DNA of 64,000 bases. Source: Mansonella perstans. Its lineage: Eukaryota > Nematoda > Chromadorea > Rhabditida > Onchocercidae. This document shows positions 25,871 to 39,300 of this stretch, in pieces. The notes beneath the pieces are model-generated. The model searched no databases. It was not told the DNA's origin and was given only the letters and a program-made list of their open reading frames with translations. The stretch lies in contig JBAMDO010000018.1 of assembly GCA_037074765.1 (NCBI GenBank), forward strand, positions 310,001 to 374,000, given 5' to 3'. Position 1 is the first letter of the stretch. Every line of letters starts with the position of its first letter. The translations under genes were made by a program, and so were the position numbers.

Positions 25871-28261
25871 TTTATTACTGGTATAGAAACGCTTGCAAAT
25901 GTTGCATCAGTCAGTTCATAGAAATTATCAAAAGTAATAACTTAAAATATGAAAGCAAAAGCAATGCCTCAAAATATGAGAAGACGTAACAAATTGCACA
26001 AGATTTAGGTTTTAACCATTTAATTAATGCACTCAGAAGATGATAAATGTTGACTTGGTGATCTGAAAAGCTATGTGCATATTAGCATGAACTAGATATA
26101 GTTATCAGGAATTATTGATGTGGATAACGAGAAGAGAGTTTGAATCGAAATGTGACAGAAATGATTCATTTTTCACAAGTTCCATATAAAAATTGAAAAT
26201 GTTTATCTGAACGGATTTTATTCAACAATAGCTGAAATTAACGGAAAATTTAAAAAAAAGAAATAATATGATTTTTTTTTTTGGTTTAAAAAAAGTAATA
26301 TTTATAGTTATGTTTGTCAATGGCACAAATTGTCATATGAATTGTCATACGAATTGACAAAACGAACTTTTTTTTTGAATCTTTGCATCTCTGATGACTT
26401 CATTAGGCCATTAAAAATTATTGAATGAGATTGTTTTTATTGAAGATAACAATTCTGGAAATTCCATCATGCATTTGCTTGGCAAAGTACAATGATGTCC
26501 ACTCATCCATCCGACCAAATCAGACTGCTCTCTCGATAGGTAAATCAATCAATTAATTGAGTATGAATGATTGTTTTAATTAACTAATGAATGTGATTAA
26601 TATCACTGAAGTTAATTAATGAATAGTGATATGTGCACATTATGAATAGTTCGTTTCTTTATTGAAAATTTTTGCAAATTCTGCCATTTCAATTATCATT
26701 TTCAACGGTACACTTCCTCCACAGTTTTCTTTCTGTCAAATTTAAAATTGTTATTTGAAATTTTTGCTGACAACTCAATTTTTACTCAATTTTTACTGTG
26801 CTCAAAAATATTCTCAACAATCCTTTCTTAAAATGCATGAAGGATTTGGTGAAATAGTTGAAACTAACTTTTGAGCTATCAAAAATCGATTATAAGATAG
26901 AGATTAAATAGGTACACTACTGCATATTCCTCGTGGGTATGACTTAATCATTTTGAAATTGCCCTGGGCAATCTCAGTTTCAATTTCTTTTCAACGTTTC
27001 TTTTCCTCGTCTTTAAGCCTTTAGAAATTCAATTTGTAATTTGCAAAAAAAACATCATAAATTCAACTTATAACATGTAATAGATATCTTATTTGTCTTA
27101 TTGAAAAAAAGCTGTTAAAATTTTTTACAACAATTTGCATATTTTGCATTTTAACTGTAAATTAGCTGTCATAGATGAATTAAATGATTTAACGAGAAAA
27201 TAATCTCTGCTACTTGTTGTCTTCAAAAATTGTCTCCGAATGTCATTTATCAATTTTTTCTTTTCTTCTTCCTTTCTTTCACATTCTTGTCCTTTGACCT
27301 CAAGAAAAAAGAAATGACTTTTTCAATAAATGCTAAGCGATGCCAATAATGAAATCATTGTTATGTAAGTGATACATAACATACAATTAAAAAACTTTCA
27401 AATTATCTTTTCATACATTAATGTTAAACTTCATTTTTAAAAATAAAAATGAAAGAGTGAATGTGAGAAAGAAAGTAAACAATTATGAATTAGTAAACAA
27501 TTTTGTAACAAATAATTTTCATAGTAATTGGTAATGTGATGTGATATATTTAAAATTATTGATTAGTTAAATTAATTAAGATGGGACAGCAAAAAAAAAA
27601 ATAAAATTTTTCTTTAAACAAAGAAAAAAATATTAATTAATTTCTTACAAATACATCATATGACAAGCGAAAGAGAGAGGGAAAAAGAAAGAAACAACTC
27701 ATTAGTATTGCATAAATTCGATACAACTAAAAAGACAGGAAATTTATTAATTGAGCAATAGCGCTCCATCTGATTAATCATATTTAAGATATTATCCAAC
27801 AGTTTTTTTTTTCTCCTCATTAATTAAAGAAATTATGGATAAAGCCAGATGACCGACATTTTGCACATCCACCAACAAAGATTTCCTTTTATTGTGCTTA
27901 ACTTTTTTTCCGCAGTACAATTTTCTTTTCACTTTTTTTTTTTGAAGAATTTAAATTTAAATTTTATCATTGTTAGCAAAATTTTTGCTGTCAAATTTCA
28001 TTAAGAAATATTATTAAAAAACACTAGCAGATAGATGTTCATAATTGAAAAAGTAGCAAAATTTGAATGCAAATTTTAAGTAAATCTTTGAAAGGTATAG
28101 GATATGAAAGTTACTAGTATTTATCAGAACATTGCCAGAAGTGTTGGCTGTTATGAACTAGTAAGCTACGAATTTTAAATCCTGTTGGAAACGGCTTCTG
28201 TTCCAATGACCTTATGACCTCATGTCCATATATTAAAATTTTGATCGAATTATGAAATGAA

Positions 28262-28320
28262 TCTAAGCTAACGCATGCAGCTAGCTAACGCACGTAGCTA
28301 TCAACGCACGTATCAACTTT
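28262..28320. repeat. short CG-containing tandem repeat
   Basis: Repeated AGCTAACGCA/CGTAGCTATCAACGCACGTA units, unusual for their CpG content in this background. Confidence 0.6.
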
Positions 28321-29059
28321 TATCCGTTCGAAAATTTCTGGAAGATTAATATTCGGATATATCTTTCTTTCGATGAAGTTCGACAGTTGCGCTTATTGTG
28401 CTACTTTTTCTATCAGCAATTCATTATTTTTTTTGCCATGATTTCCAATACAATTAATAATGTCAATCCAGAAATCATCATTGTTAATAGAAAAAATATC
28501 GTTTGAATTTTTTCAAAATCCAGGATTACCCTTGCTGCTGCTTGTTCTAATAAATTTTTAAAAATTTCGATTTTGAACAGATTTTTAAAATTACGTATAC
28601 GATATATTGAAATTAGTAATATTTTTGAAATAGAATACAGTTTGCAGCAACAAAGTATGAAAACGAAATGAACCATATGGATAGCTATATTCCACATTGA
28701 TAACATCAAACATTAATGATTATTTCATTGATAACATCATTAATAAGGAATATAATAAGTTACAATCTTGAGAATGAATTAGTTATTGAATAATCTATCA
28801 AACAATAAAATATTCGTATAGTTTGCCAATTGAAATGATTTTTTTAAAATTAAATTTGTTACTACAAATTAACGTAACTGGTTCGCTGATGGTTCTTTAA
28901 ATTGCTTTAATTTAATTCTACGTTAAAATTCTAAAAATCGTCTAACTTTGTGCATTTCCTTTTTGTGGATATAAATATTCCAGGATTGATTTGCATTGAA
29001 AAATATGCCAATTTAAGTTAATAGCACAAATAAATGGGCTCTTTTCTGACGATTTAGGT

Positions 29060-29083
29060 CCTCTGCCAAAATTTTGGCAGAGG
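29060..29083. repeat. perfect 24-base palindrome
   Basis: The half-site CCTCTGCCAAAA is followed immediately by its exact reverse complement, with no spacer. It lies about 0.8 kb upstream of the first candidate exon of the nuclear receptor. Confidence 0.9.
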
Positions 29084-29188
29084 CTATTATTTTTTTTCTT
29101 GGTAACGTATTGTAGTATCATAAATGAGGATTGTAGGATTCAAAAAGTTTTTGGAGCTGTGTTTGTTGCGAGAGAACATTTAATAGAT

Positions 29189-29257
29189 AAGAAGTTTGAT
29201 TAAAATGTCCAGAACATATAATCGTCAAGAAGTTTGATTAAAATGACCAGAACATAA
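29189..29257. repeat. tandem duplication, period about 38 bases
   Basis: AAGAAGTTTGATTAAAATG followed by (T/A)CCAGAACATA occurs twice, with one substitution in the shared part. Confidence 0.85.
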
Positions 29258-29853
29258 ACTTTCTTTTCTTATTGCAGATTGATACAATTTGAACTGATCT
29301 ATTAGAAAATAATTCGAACAAATAATGTAAGTAATGTATAATGGCTTCTTAAAACATTCACTGGAAAATTAGTAAAATTGTTCTGCGGAAAATCGCTAAA
29401 GTAATGATTAACAACTGTTATTATCTAATAAATAGAAAATGAGAGCAGTTTCTTGTCAATAAAACTGAACTTTGCCATCTTTTGTTGACCTTTCAACAAA
29501 ACCTTGTTTAATTAATTCTTTCTTCATTTATTCAGTTATTTCATTTCCGGTTTCACTTTTATGCTGAATTTCTCTAATATTACGGTAATTTCAATCATTC
29601 AAAAATTGTTCAATTATTCAAATTATTCAAAATCAATTAAAAATTTATCATTTCCAACATTTTTTTTCTTTTTATTGTTAAATTGCCTTAATAATGAAAG
29701 ATAAATTTAACAAAATGTAATTAAATTGTTCAGCAAGTGAATTAATGAAGAAATTTTGCTGAGACTAATTACACCAAAATAAATTTCTATTAACTGATTA
29801 ATTTAACTAAAAATTTTCAGGAACAATTATTTAATTTAATTGAAAATTTTCAG

Positions 29854-30090
29854 GACCAAAAAGGTTAAACTGTTTATGGAAAATATATGATCAGCAATAA
29901 TGCTTTGCTATCAAATATCTCAACAACATATGACAGCAATCATATGCTGCAATAAAGTAGTAACAATAAGTACAACAACAACAACAACAGTTACTACTAC
30001 TACCACTACTAGTATTTTATCAAGCAATCCTTGGGCATTGAATTATGGTAATCTTCACTCATCGAATCAATCTTTGACAATGAACATTCT
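29854..30090 (+). CDS. candidate 5' coding exon (Thr-rich), possibly the start of the NR4A-type receptor
   Basis: An acceptor TTTTCAG ends at 29853, an ATG stands at 29900, and the frame stays open to a good donor (ATTCT|GTAAGT) at 30091. It encodes about 63 residues: a threonine run, then SSNPWALNYGNLHSSNQSL. The region is richer in C than its flanks. The end phase (two bases over) does not join directly to the exon at 50749 in the receptor frame, so if it belongs to that gene at least one exon lies between. It could also be a separate short gene. A second copy of the AAAATTTTCAGGA acceptor sits 33 bases upstream. Confidence 0.45.
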
Positions 30091-33000
30091 GTAAGTTTGG
30101 ATTTTTTTAAAATTATAAAAGAATTTTGAAAAGTTTGTTAAAGTTTAGCAGCAATGCAACTATTTGTATTTAAACCTATTAGATAATTTCTAAACAATCT
30201 GGAATATCTGAACTTAGCTTGGGATGCTTTTTTACATTGAAATCGAGATTTTTAAATTCCATGTATTCATTCTTGGCTTATATTGACAATGAACGGAGAT
30301 AATATATATTAGGCTAATTAAAATTATTAGCTAGATATTGACAATACTGTTCAATATAATCATCAGTATTGTTCAGCGCTATTCAATGCAACTTATCTCT
30401 TGATGACAGTACTAGGACTCAGTCGATTTAGCCATAAGTGGGTTTCCTGAGAAAAAGTATAATAATTATAAATGCTTTGATTATTTTCGTTTTATCACCT
30501 ACTTCATAGACTCATCTGCAGATCAACTGAGGTCTCCTGATAACAATTGATCTCGTTTATAGTTATAGCTTAATTCAAACATTTAAGAATATTTCGCATT
30601 TGGAAATAAATATATGCAAATTTCATCACTTTAGCATGACTATAATTTTTATATGGGTGAATTTTATTTTGGATAGAAATATTTGATTTCCATAATTGGA
30701 TAGTATATTGGATATAAGTTGCATACTGCATATAAGCATATTTAATTTAAATTAGTCTCAATTCCTGTGATCAGCCGTATGTGTGTGGCACTTCTTTAAT
30801 CGTCAAAAATATTAATAATAAGGTGGGTGAATTTAAAAGATTACTTATGAATCTTCTACTGAATCCGGCAACTTTAACAACTCTGTTCCTCGACAAAATG
30901 TCAATAGTAAGTACAATCCTGCAGGAGATCAAGACCAAAACTTTCATAAAGTTAAAAATTTTTAACTATGAAACGGTTATATTTGGCAATTGGCTACAGA
31001 TATAACAAGATTAATTTGGTAGTAAAAATTGTAAACAACATTGGGAGTAAAAATAAGTTTTAGGCAAGTAAACACTAATTTGTCATAGATAAGAAAATAT
31101 GTAACTTGCCCGCTCTTGAAATGATACTTCGATGAGCTATTAGATGAAAATTACTGACCTATCCGATAATTACTGAAATAATTCATTGAATTATTACAGC
31201 TCTTTAACTCAATTAAACCAATACTGCAAAAAAAAAATGCAACACTGGATTGTTAATTAATCTATCAATTATTAATTAGATTTATTCATTAGCTTCATAA
31301 CTGAATACAGTAATATATATTTTGAAAAATGGGCAATTTGTTTGCTTTGCTTTACCAAAATAATTCCCATCCAAAGAATTGAAATGTCTCCTTCTTTCCG
31401 CCACTCCTATATGGTACAGGTAAATAAGTAACAAAGGTCACAAGGCAAAAGGCATTGGCTGGAAGATTAAAAAGTTATCGCTAGGCCTGCTAATTTCGCA
31501 GGAAGGTTGCTACTAAAATAATCAACAAATGATCACTGTGAAATTAACGGGTCCATGGGCCGTGTTAATCCATTTTGTTCCATGTTGAATACGACGTGCT
31601 GAAATTTCTCGACATAATATGCCTGGAATGACGTATACATAGGTCATACAGTCACCATCAAAAAGTTCTCAATGTGATACATACGAAATCACGTGTAGAT
31701 CATACAGTCATCGAAAAGTTATGTCTTGTAATAAGACTACAGTAATATATGAATACATACATTATCACGTATAAGTTACACGTAATTTAAGTTAAGAATT
31801 ATAAAATCAAAATATAAAAAAATTAGAATTCAATGAATTAGCAACTTTAATCAATTATTTACTTAAATTAACTGATTTACCTACTACTATAACACAAGAA
31901 AGTAATTACGGTATGATTGTACCGTACTATTTGATAGCACCATCTCTTTCGCCTTTAAACTGAAATCTTTAATCTTCCTTTAACCTTTCAACTTTTAGTT
32001 ATCCTGAGATTGTCATACAACCATCACATATTCTTTGTGCCATTTTATTCTTAAAGTTTATTTTATTTCTTTTAATAAAAATACTATTAAATCAGTACTG
32101 AGTACAAAATCTATAGCTAATAGCAATTGAATATTTCGTATTACGATTATTAAGTTAAAGTTTGAATTGATTGGTTTTGGTAGAAGTAAACAGTTACTAA
32201 TTCTTATTGTATGTAGATCTGTCTTTTGCTTTTCAGTTGAAAAAAAATGTGAAATTTTTTCATTTCTATTATTATTTTCCTTCTTTCATTCTTAAATTTA
32301 ATTCTGGTAAAATTCAATTTGCAGAAATTATTTTTTAATTTTTTGAATAAAACAACAAATTTCATTTTTTTAAATGTCAAAGTTTTTTTGCTTCGAAACT
32401 TCCCTTTCTTTTTTCTCTTCCGGCAGCAAACAAATATTTGCTTTCATTTCATTTCCTTTACCATTTCAAAAAAAAAATTCAATGTTAATGAATTGAAATC
32501 AAAGCAAAACAAAAAAACGAGCCTTTTTGTTTTTAAATATATCACAAAAAGAAATAAATTTCTAAACATTACTGTCAATTCTTCTCTTTTTTTGAAAAAT
32601 TTTATTTTTTTGCAATTACATTTTAAAAGTCCAAAAATTATTAGCTTTGTGTACTTTCCGTGCTTATTTTGATGTTTGCTTCAAAAGATGCTTTCTTCCA
32701 GTGAAATATTAAAAAAATTTATTTTTTTGAATTGATTTGAAACACACAACGTGCATTCATTCATTCATTCATTGAATCTAAACACTTCTAATAGTATCAT
32801 CAAAAATTGCAAAATTTTTCAAACAAAACAAAATAAATTGAAGAAACAAAAAAAAAAAACGAAAGCTAAGAAACGATGAAATTTGTTAAAATTTAGGATT
32901 ACGGTAGCACAATTACTTAAAAGGTCATGTTTGCTTGTTTTCTTCTTTTTTACACATTGATTTTTCATTTTTGATCAATAAAATAGATCAGTTATTGAAG

Positions 33001-36000
33001 TTGTCAAAAAAAAAAAAAAAAAAAGAATTTAAGTAATGCAACAATTGTTTTTGACATAGCTTGCTAAAAATTTAGCCTAATGAGTAAACTTTTGTAAATT
33101 AATTTTGTTGTAGGGAAGTTTTCAAAATTCTATTATGAAATACAATAAATAAGACAAGTTTAACCGAATGATTTCAAGTTTCCCTGTTTGTTAGTTTGCT
33201 TTTCAGAAATTTTATTTTTTTTTTTCACATTAATAACAATGGAGAAAAAATTTGATAAATTTTATTTGTAGAATCTATATCAAAGGCAACTACACGACGA
33301 ATAGCATCAGTATTTCAATATATGTATTTATTCATAATTAAAATTAAGAAGCCCAACATAAAATAATTATCATCATAATCATTATGGCAATTTAACATCA
33401 TTTTCTACGTCATTTTACATAAACTACTGTTGAACGAGTTAGTTTATCATCATTACGAAGATTAAAGGGTTATAAACACTTGATGATGGCATAAGTTCCT
33501 AATGATACGCCTAATGAGACCTAATCGAAGATCTGTGAAATGAAAAATTGTCTTTCTCAAAATTTCCTTATAATAAATCTGAAACTTTTGATTTCTACTA
33601 CCTTTTGAAATTCGCGCCCCTTTTTTGAACAATACTGTTTTGAGTGATTACAAACATTTCGGTTCAGGAACATTGTAACCGTACAACAACAGACGCAGTT
33701 TTTTTTAGTTAAATAGTCTTATTAGATTTATCATGAAGATTAGAAGATCACAAGCGCAAAATATTGTGACGAAAATGTGACAGAGATAACCCAATTACTC
33801 CTTAAAAATTTAAAAATAACCTAGTCGTTTCAATTCAATTTTTATTCCTTACAAAAATTATCAATTCTTAAAGATCAAGTTGCAACACTTTTTAAAACTA
33901 AGCTAGATTATTCATTAAAATTTTTAAATTTAAGTGATTAAACATTCACATTAATTAATGCTAAAAATGATGACTTTTTTCAATGACATATTTTTTCAAC
34001 TTAAGAGGACATTCAGGCGATATTTTTGCAAACTAAGCTTAAGCTTAAAATGTTTCATGTTGTAACAAATGATTTATGAAAAAACATTTTGACAAGCATG
34101 TGTTACTCCCCGTAATAAACGCAGATGTTAATTCCAATGAAATATTTGATTTCCATGATGTTTAATTTTGAAAACATATGAGCCTAATTAATTTTGATTA
34201 TTTAAGTATAGAGAAAAGCTAAGTGATAAAATTTGTGAACTACTTGAATCACTGCAACGATCATTTCTATTTCTTTCATTGGTAAATGTTTTAATGAAAA
34301 TTTTGATATCGTTTCGTAAAAAAAAAAGGTGGAAATAACCCATTTTCATTTTATTCTGTTAGGAAATGAAATAGCAATGCTAATGAATTTAAACAAATGA
34401 GAAATATTGATTAATTTAACCGATTTACATAATTAATTAACTATTTTACAATAATCATTTATAAGGGAATCTTCATCCATTTTTGTTTTTGTATAAAATT
34501 ACCACAAAATACACTTTTTTCAATGTTACCTGGAGACTTTTGAAATGAAGCAGCAAAATTTTCGGGACAGAAACGCTTATGCAACTCATAATTCTTTTTG
34601 GTGACCACACGTAGTGTGTGCTTGCATCTTTGCTGTCACATAAATATTTGTGAGATAAATTAAGATATTCCCTAAAGATACAGTACTGATAAAATTGCTC
34701 TAACAAAAATGAAGCAAACTTGATGTGATGATTACTTTAATGAAGTTGATCAAGAAAATAAATTTAGTTCAGATTGAATCAAATGAATTCGAGTTACATC
34801 GTGATGTTTTTTCGAACTCCATTACTAGAGTAGGGTTCTTTTTTTTGAAAATATAGATCAATTTAAAATCAATATAGACTGTTTACATTTCAACATGTTT
34901 TGAGTTACATTGAATATTCTCAGATCAATTAATTAGGAAACGTGTTAGCAGCAATTCGGTGCACTAATTAATTGCACCAAACTTCAATTCTTGATTCAGA
35001 TGTTTTGTGATGTCAAGATATGAATAATCAGGTACTATTGAAAATCTCTACGAAGGATTCTGATAAGGAAAATCAGCAATACTTACTATCATTTTTTTAA
35101 ACTGTGATATGAAATTGAAAATGATGAAGAATAATATCTGTAAGAGAAAGCCTCAATTTTGTTCTACTGTTAATTGATTGTACTTTAGAAATGGAATTGT
35201 TACTCAAAAAATTCAAGTTATAAAATAAGCTTAGCCTAATTACCTAGTAAGTTATCAAATTTAACTATGATATGAAATGATACCAAATAAAAACGTAGAG
35301 AATGGAAAAGATGATCAAAAATCCTAAGGAAAATTCAGGTTTTTTGAAATTTGTTACTGACAAACAAACTCTTAGAATGCAAATTGACAAATTTTTAATT
35401 TGTAAAACTGCAAAAATAATTGTCAGTGATAATTTAAACTTTGTTTTACTGTATCGAAAGTGATAGGCATTTAAAATGATAATAATAGTAAAATAAAAAT
35501 AAAGCATAAGACTATTTGTCCCATTTTTGTCATTAATCTAAAAAAAATAACGTTTCAAAGCTAATTAAATATGATTTCAACAGATATTATATGCAAGAGG
35601 TAACTGACTATAGGTATTGCATCCTATTTCACTAACCAACTTAAATCTCAAACATTTTCAATTTTTAATTTAATTGTTTCATTTCTAATTGCTATAAATT
35701 TCTTCATTCATTTGTTATGAAATTTAAAAATCCTAGAAGATAGAAACGCACGTCTAAATATTTCAAAAAAAAAAATTTTTTTAATTTTTCAATTTTTTTC
35801 CTTGCAAACAACTAATTATTTCTTAGGTTGTGTTTTTTAATTTTCCTTTTTTTTTTTGGCGAATTGCAAAAGTTAAGTTAATTTAACTACTTCAATTGAC
35901 ACTAATCGTAATTCATTCACATTCAGTTTGAAATAAAAATTAGTATAAAAATGTATACATAAAAAACATACGAAAAATATATTCAACAGATACGATAAGA

Positions 36001-36270
36001 AATGTGAAAGATAAAAACGAAAGCTTTGGAAAATAGCGTTGTAAATCATTTCAAGTAAATCAAATAAGTCAAATAATCAAGAAAACCAAGTTCATTTCCC
36101 TATCATCTTTCCTATCATCCAATATTCGACTTACTTGACTTTTGAACTTTTTTTCAAAACTTGATTTATAGTAATATTTATCAATCAGTTTTTTTTCTAA
36201 CCTTTCTTTAATTCTGTAAGCTATCTCACCTGTTCGCTCGTTCCTTATATCAAAAATTGGTAGATAACAG
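30091..36270. other. long AT-rich stretch, possible intron
   Basis: No exon could be supported. The segment at about 31380-31780 is GC-richer and carries two copies of a CATACAGTCA(C/T)C-like motif (about 31648 and 31697), but no frame stays open for long. An open frame at about 30781-31005 lacks an ATG and has no recognisable relatives. Confidence 0.4.
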
Positions 36271-36388
36271 GTTCATTCATTTTCTAAATGCGATAGCGGT
36301 AATCATGTACCAGCACCACTGCCACCACCACCATAACCATCACCACCACCACCACCGCAACCATCACCAACAACAGCAACAACAACAT
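36271..36388 (+). CDS. candidate His/Gln-rich internal exon of the NR4A-type receptor
   Basis: Between an acceptor at AACAG (36266-36270) and a GT at 36389-36390 one frame reads through a histidine-rich then glutamine-rich peptide, beginning LFIHFLNAIAVIMYQHHC when joined to the exon ending at 30090. Its start phase exactly fits that exon and its end phase fits the exon at 50749, which is why I list it. The donor (CAT|GTTGCA) is weak, and a CAC/CAA triplet tract could produce such an open frame by chance. Confidence 0.35.
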
Positions 36389-39300
36389 GTTGCAATAGCA
36401 CCAATATAATTATCACCAATAACGACAACAAGTATACTGTACAAAGTTTTTTTCAAAAAAAAGAAAGAAACCTTATCGATAGTCGGATCTGGGAGAAAAA
36501 AAATAACCTTTAGTAGTAATATTAGCTCCGAAAATTCTGTTCAGTGCATTGGATTGCATTTAATTTTATTTTCACTTTTAACAACATTTTATTACCAAAT
36601 ATAACTGCAAGCAATTTTCATCAATTTTATTTATCACAAATGACACGTTCGAATTTAATTTCTTTTTGAATATTCTTTTTTTGATTTGGTTTTTTTTCGA
36701 AAAACGTTACATATTTTGATATGAGTTAAAAAATTTATCGCATTTCAAAAAAAAACAATGAATCAGAAAAGTATTGTTCATATTTAGTTTATGAAAAAAT
36801 ATTTAGTTTATGAAAAAAGATGTTTTTTTTGCAAAGATTTGCTTTTAGAAAAATATAAAGGCGATTAAATAATTAAAATTCTGTTAAAATTTTCAATCAC
36901 ATTTTTCTAAAATTAAATTGATTGAAAATTTGAATGAAATTTGGTTAAAAAAGAACACAAATTGATCAATAATTTCATCATTTATGAAATATAATCATTA
37001 ATAGAGTCAAAAAATTTTTTTTCAATATTTCAAATGTTTAACTTCTTAAAAAATATCTCTCAATATTTTAATAATCATTTTTAAAGATTACACTAACAAA
37101 ACGCAAGATAACGATTACAGTAACTTATTTCATGTTATTTTATTAAGTAAGCAATTAAGATTGTTCTATCAAGATGATGATTATTTGTGCAAAAATTATA
37201 TTATTTTGTAAAATAATTAGCAAAGATCATTCGATTAAAATAATGATTACTTACAACGATTACTTATTGATTATTAGTCAATGAAGATTACTTGATCAAA
37301 GTTTACACTATCATGAGCATATATATAAACTTGCTCATATTTATATTTAAAATTTATCAATTATATGATTGCATAAAATTAACTATTGATAGATTTTCTT
37401 TTTTTTTTTGAGAATTTCACAATACATTAATAAATTTTTAATTGTGAATGATTTATTTAAAAATGAAAATGGTTTTGTAAATTATTTAATAAGGTAAATA
37501 TTACAATAAGAAATATGAATTAAAAAAATAGAAAAATATGTTATCGTTTGATTGACCTTTCATATGACCTCTCAATGTGCACGAATTCTCAGTACATTGA
37601 TAGCTATCAGAGTTTAAAACCCTGTACAGCAGTCTTTGGTACTGACTGCTACCACAGACCCATTTCTCCACCCCAGTCAATTGCATACGGTAACATTGCA
37701 GTCAAATCTTATTAAATTGGAATTGATTGTCATTGTGAAGTTTGCTTTTTTTTTGCTGCCTAATCCTTTATGCCGTAATTATTAGTTGTTATTTGTTTTC
37801 ATTTGATCCGTTTTTCTTTTTGATGAGAATTCCGGTTTCTTTTACTTAAATCCGGATAATTTGTACTAATCGATTTTGAAATAGTATTTAGATGCCGATT
37901 AATCTATCAATATGATCAGGTAAACAAAAAGTAAACATAATATTATATAATTCCAATTTAAAAAATGATTTTTTCGATCAAATTGTCAAAAATAAAATTG
38001 ATTGTAAAATTTTACAACAAACATAAATTTGATAATAATTTACAGAAATCAATCAACCTCAAAATAATTTGAAATATTTAAAATTGGAAATCTTTTATGC
38101 TGTAAAATTAGCATATACTATATTGAAGTGAATTGCTGAAAAATTTTTGAAAAAAAAATCTGATTTTCCTTGAAAACTTGAACAGAAATACTTAAAAGTG
38201 AAAATTACAGTTTTAATGCTAAAGCACAAATTTTTTGCTCAAATTAATTCAGTTAGAATAGACTATTTTTGTTGTAAAAAAAGCCAAGATTGCAAAGTTT
38301 GTCTCATTTCTTTTTTCTTATTTTGTTTCTGTTTGTTTTCAGAAGCAAATACAGTATCATAGAACCCTTTAGGCGCTTCTGGAATTAATATTTTAATTGA
38401 ATTATCGTTTTTTAGCAACGAAATTTATGTAAATTTTCTGTAGAAATTCGAACACTTCAAAAATTTTTGTAAAAATTCAGCAAAAAAAGTTGCGTTTTCA
38501 TTAATCATGTCTTCTTGCATTTCACTGATTCAGAAGAAACTGTCTTCTAAAATTTAATTTAGAATTAAAAGAAAGCAATGAAATTACCGCTAAGTAATTA
38601 TAATTAATTAACATTTAAGCAATTTTTGGAAAGGAAAATGATTTTGAAACTTAAAAAGCTACTGGACAAATATGCTCGAAGTAAGTGATTATTAAATTTT
38701 AAAAGTTAACCTTTTAATTACTGATCGTTTACCAGTTAAAAAACCAATATTTATTACAATGATATCGATCTCTAAAAGAATTTACATTATTACCTTTCTA
38801 TTCTAATGATGATTAATTGCTACTGCTTCTTTGCGAATTTAAACTTAATCAGCAGATGGATGAAAATTGATGGAAATCAGTGATTAATTACAAACAATGT
38901 GAGCAAAATTTTCCCTCAGGTAATTGATGAGCTATTTGTTCATCGTGTGATTTTTTTATATCGTTTATTTTTTTGCTATCACTGATAATCGTTACATATT
39001 GGTGATAATCGATTATCAATCGTACTTTCTAAAAATTTCATCAATGAAAGAAAAATTTTCTGCAGTGAATAATTTAGACATCTTTTGAATTCTAATTTAT
39101 TAATACATTCCACTCGAATTACTTTTAAACTTTATTTCTACACTATTTAATTTGTCGGCAATTATTGAATTGTTGCAGTAAGCATTTAGTAGTCAGTGAA
39201 TTTGAAATTTTTTTGCCTTGAAGAGGATAAGCAATTAATTTCAAAGATTCTGCCACTTTCGTTAATTAATTTGTTTTGAAAGAATTTTCTGGATCTTTAT

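Larger units (their letters stand above)
22106..29853. other. intergenic region between the CaMKK pseudogene and the first candidate receptor exon
   Basis: No gene could be supported. A GC-richer block at about 24300-24910 has open stretches on the - strand (24559-24320 and 24907-24698) that look protein-like but that I do not recognise. A short duplication (TTTAGCAGAAAACAATCTT) lies at about 24857-24912. Other items are degenerate ATT/ATC triplets at 25575-25870, a GCTAACGCACGTA-type repeat at 28262-28320, a perfect palindrome at 29060-29083 and a tandem pair at 29189-29257. Confidence 0.45.

Noticed and set aside
25627..25989. 120-codon Ile/Thr/Leu-rich frame
   Set aside because: Produced by the ATT/ATC triplet tract; a second frame over the same bases is equally open.
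30781..31005. 74-codon open frame
   Set aside because: It begins at GTG, not ATG, has no family resemblance and no clear splice sites.
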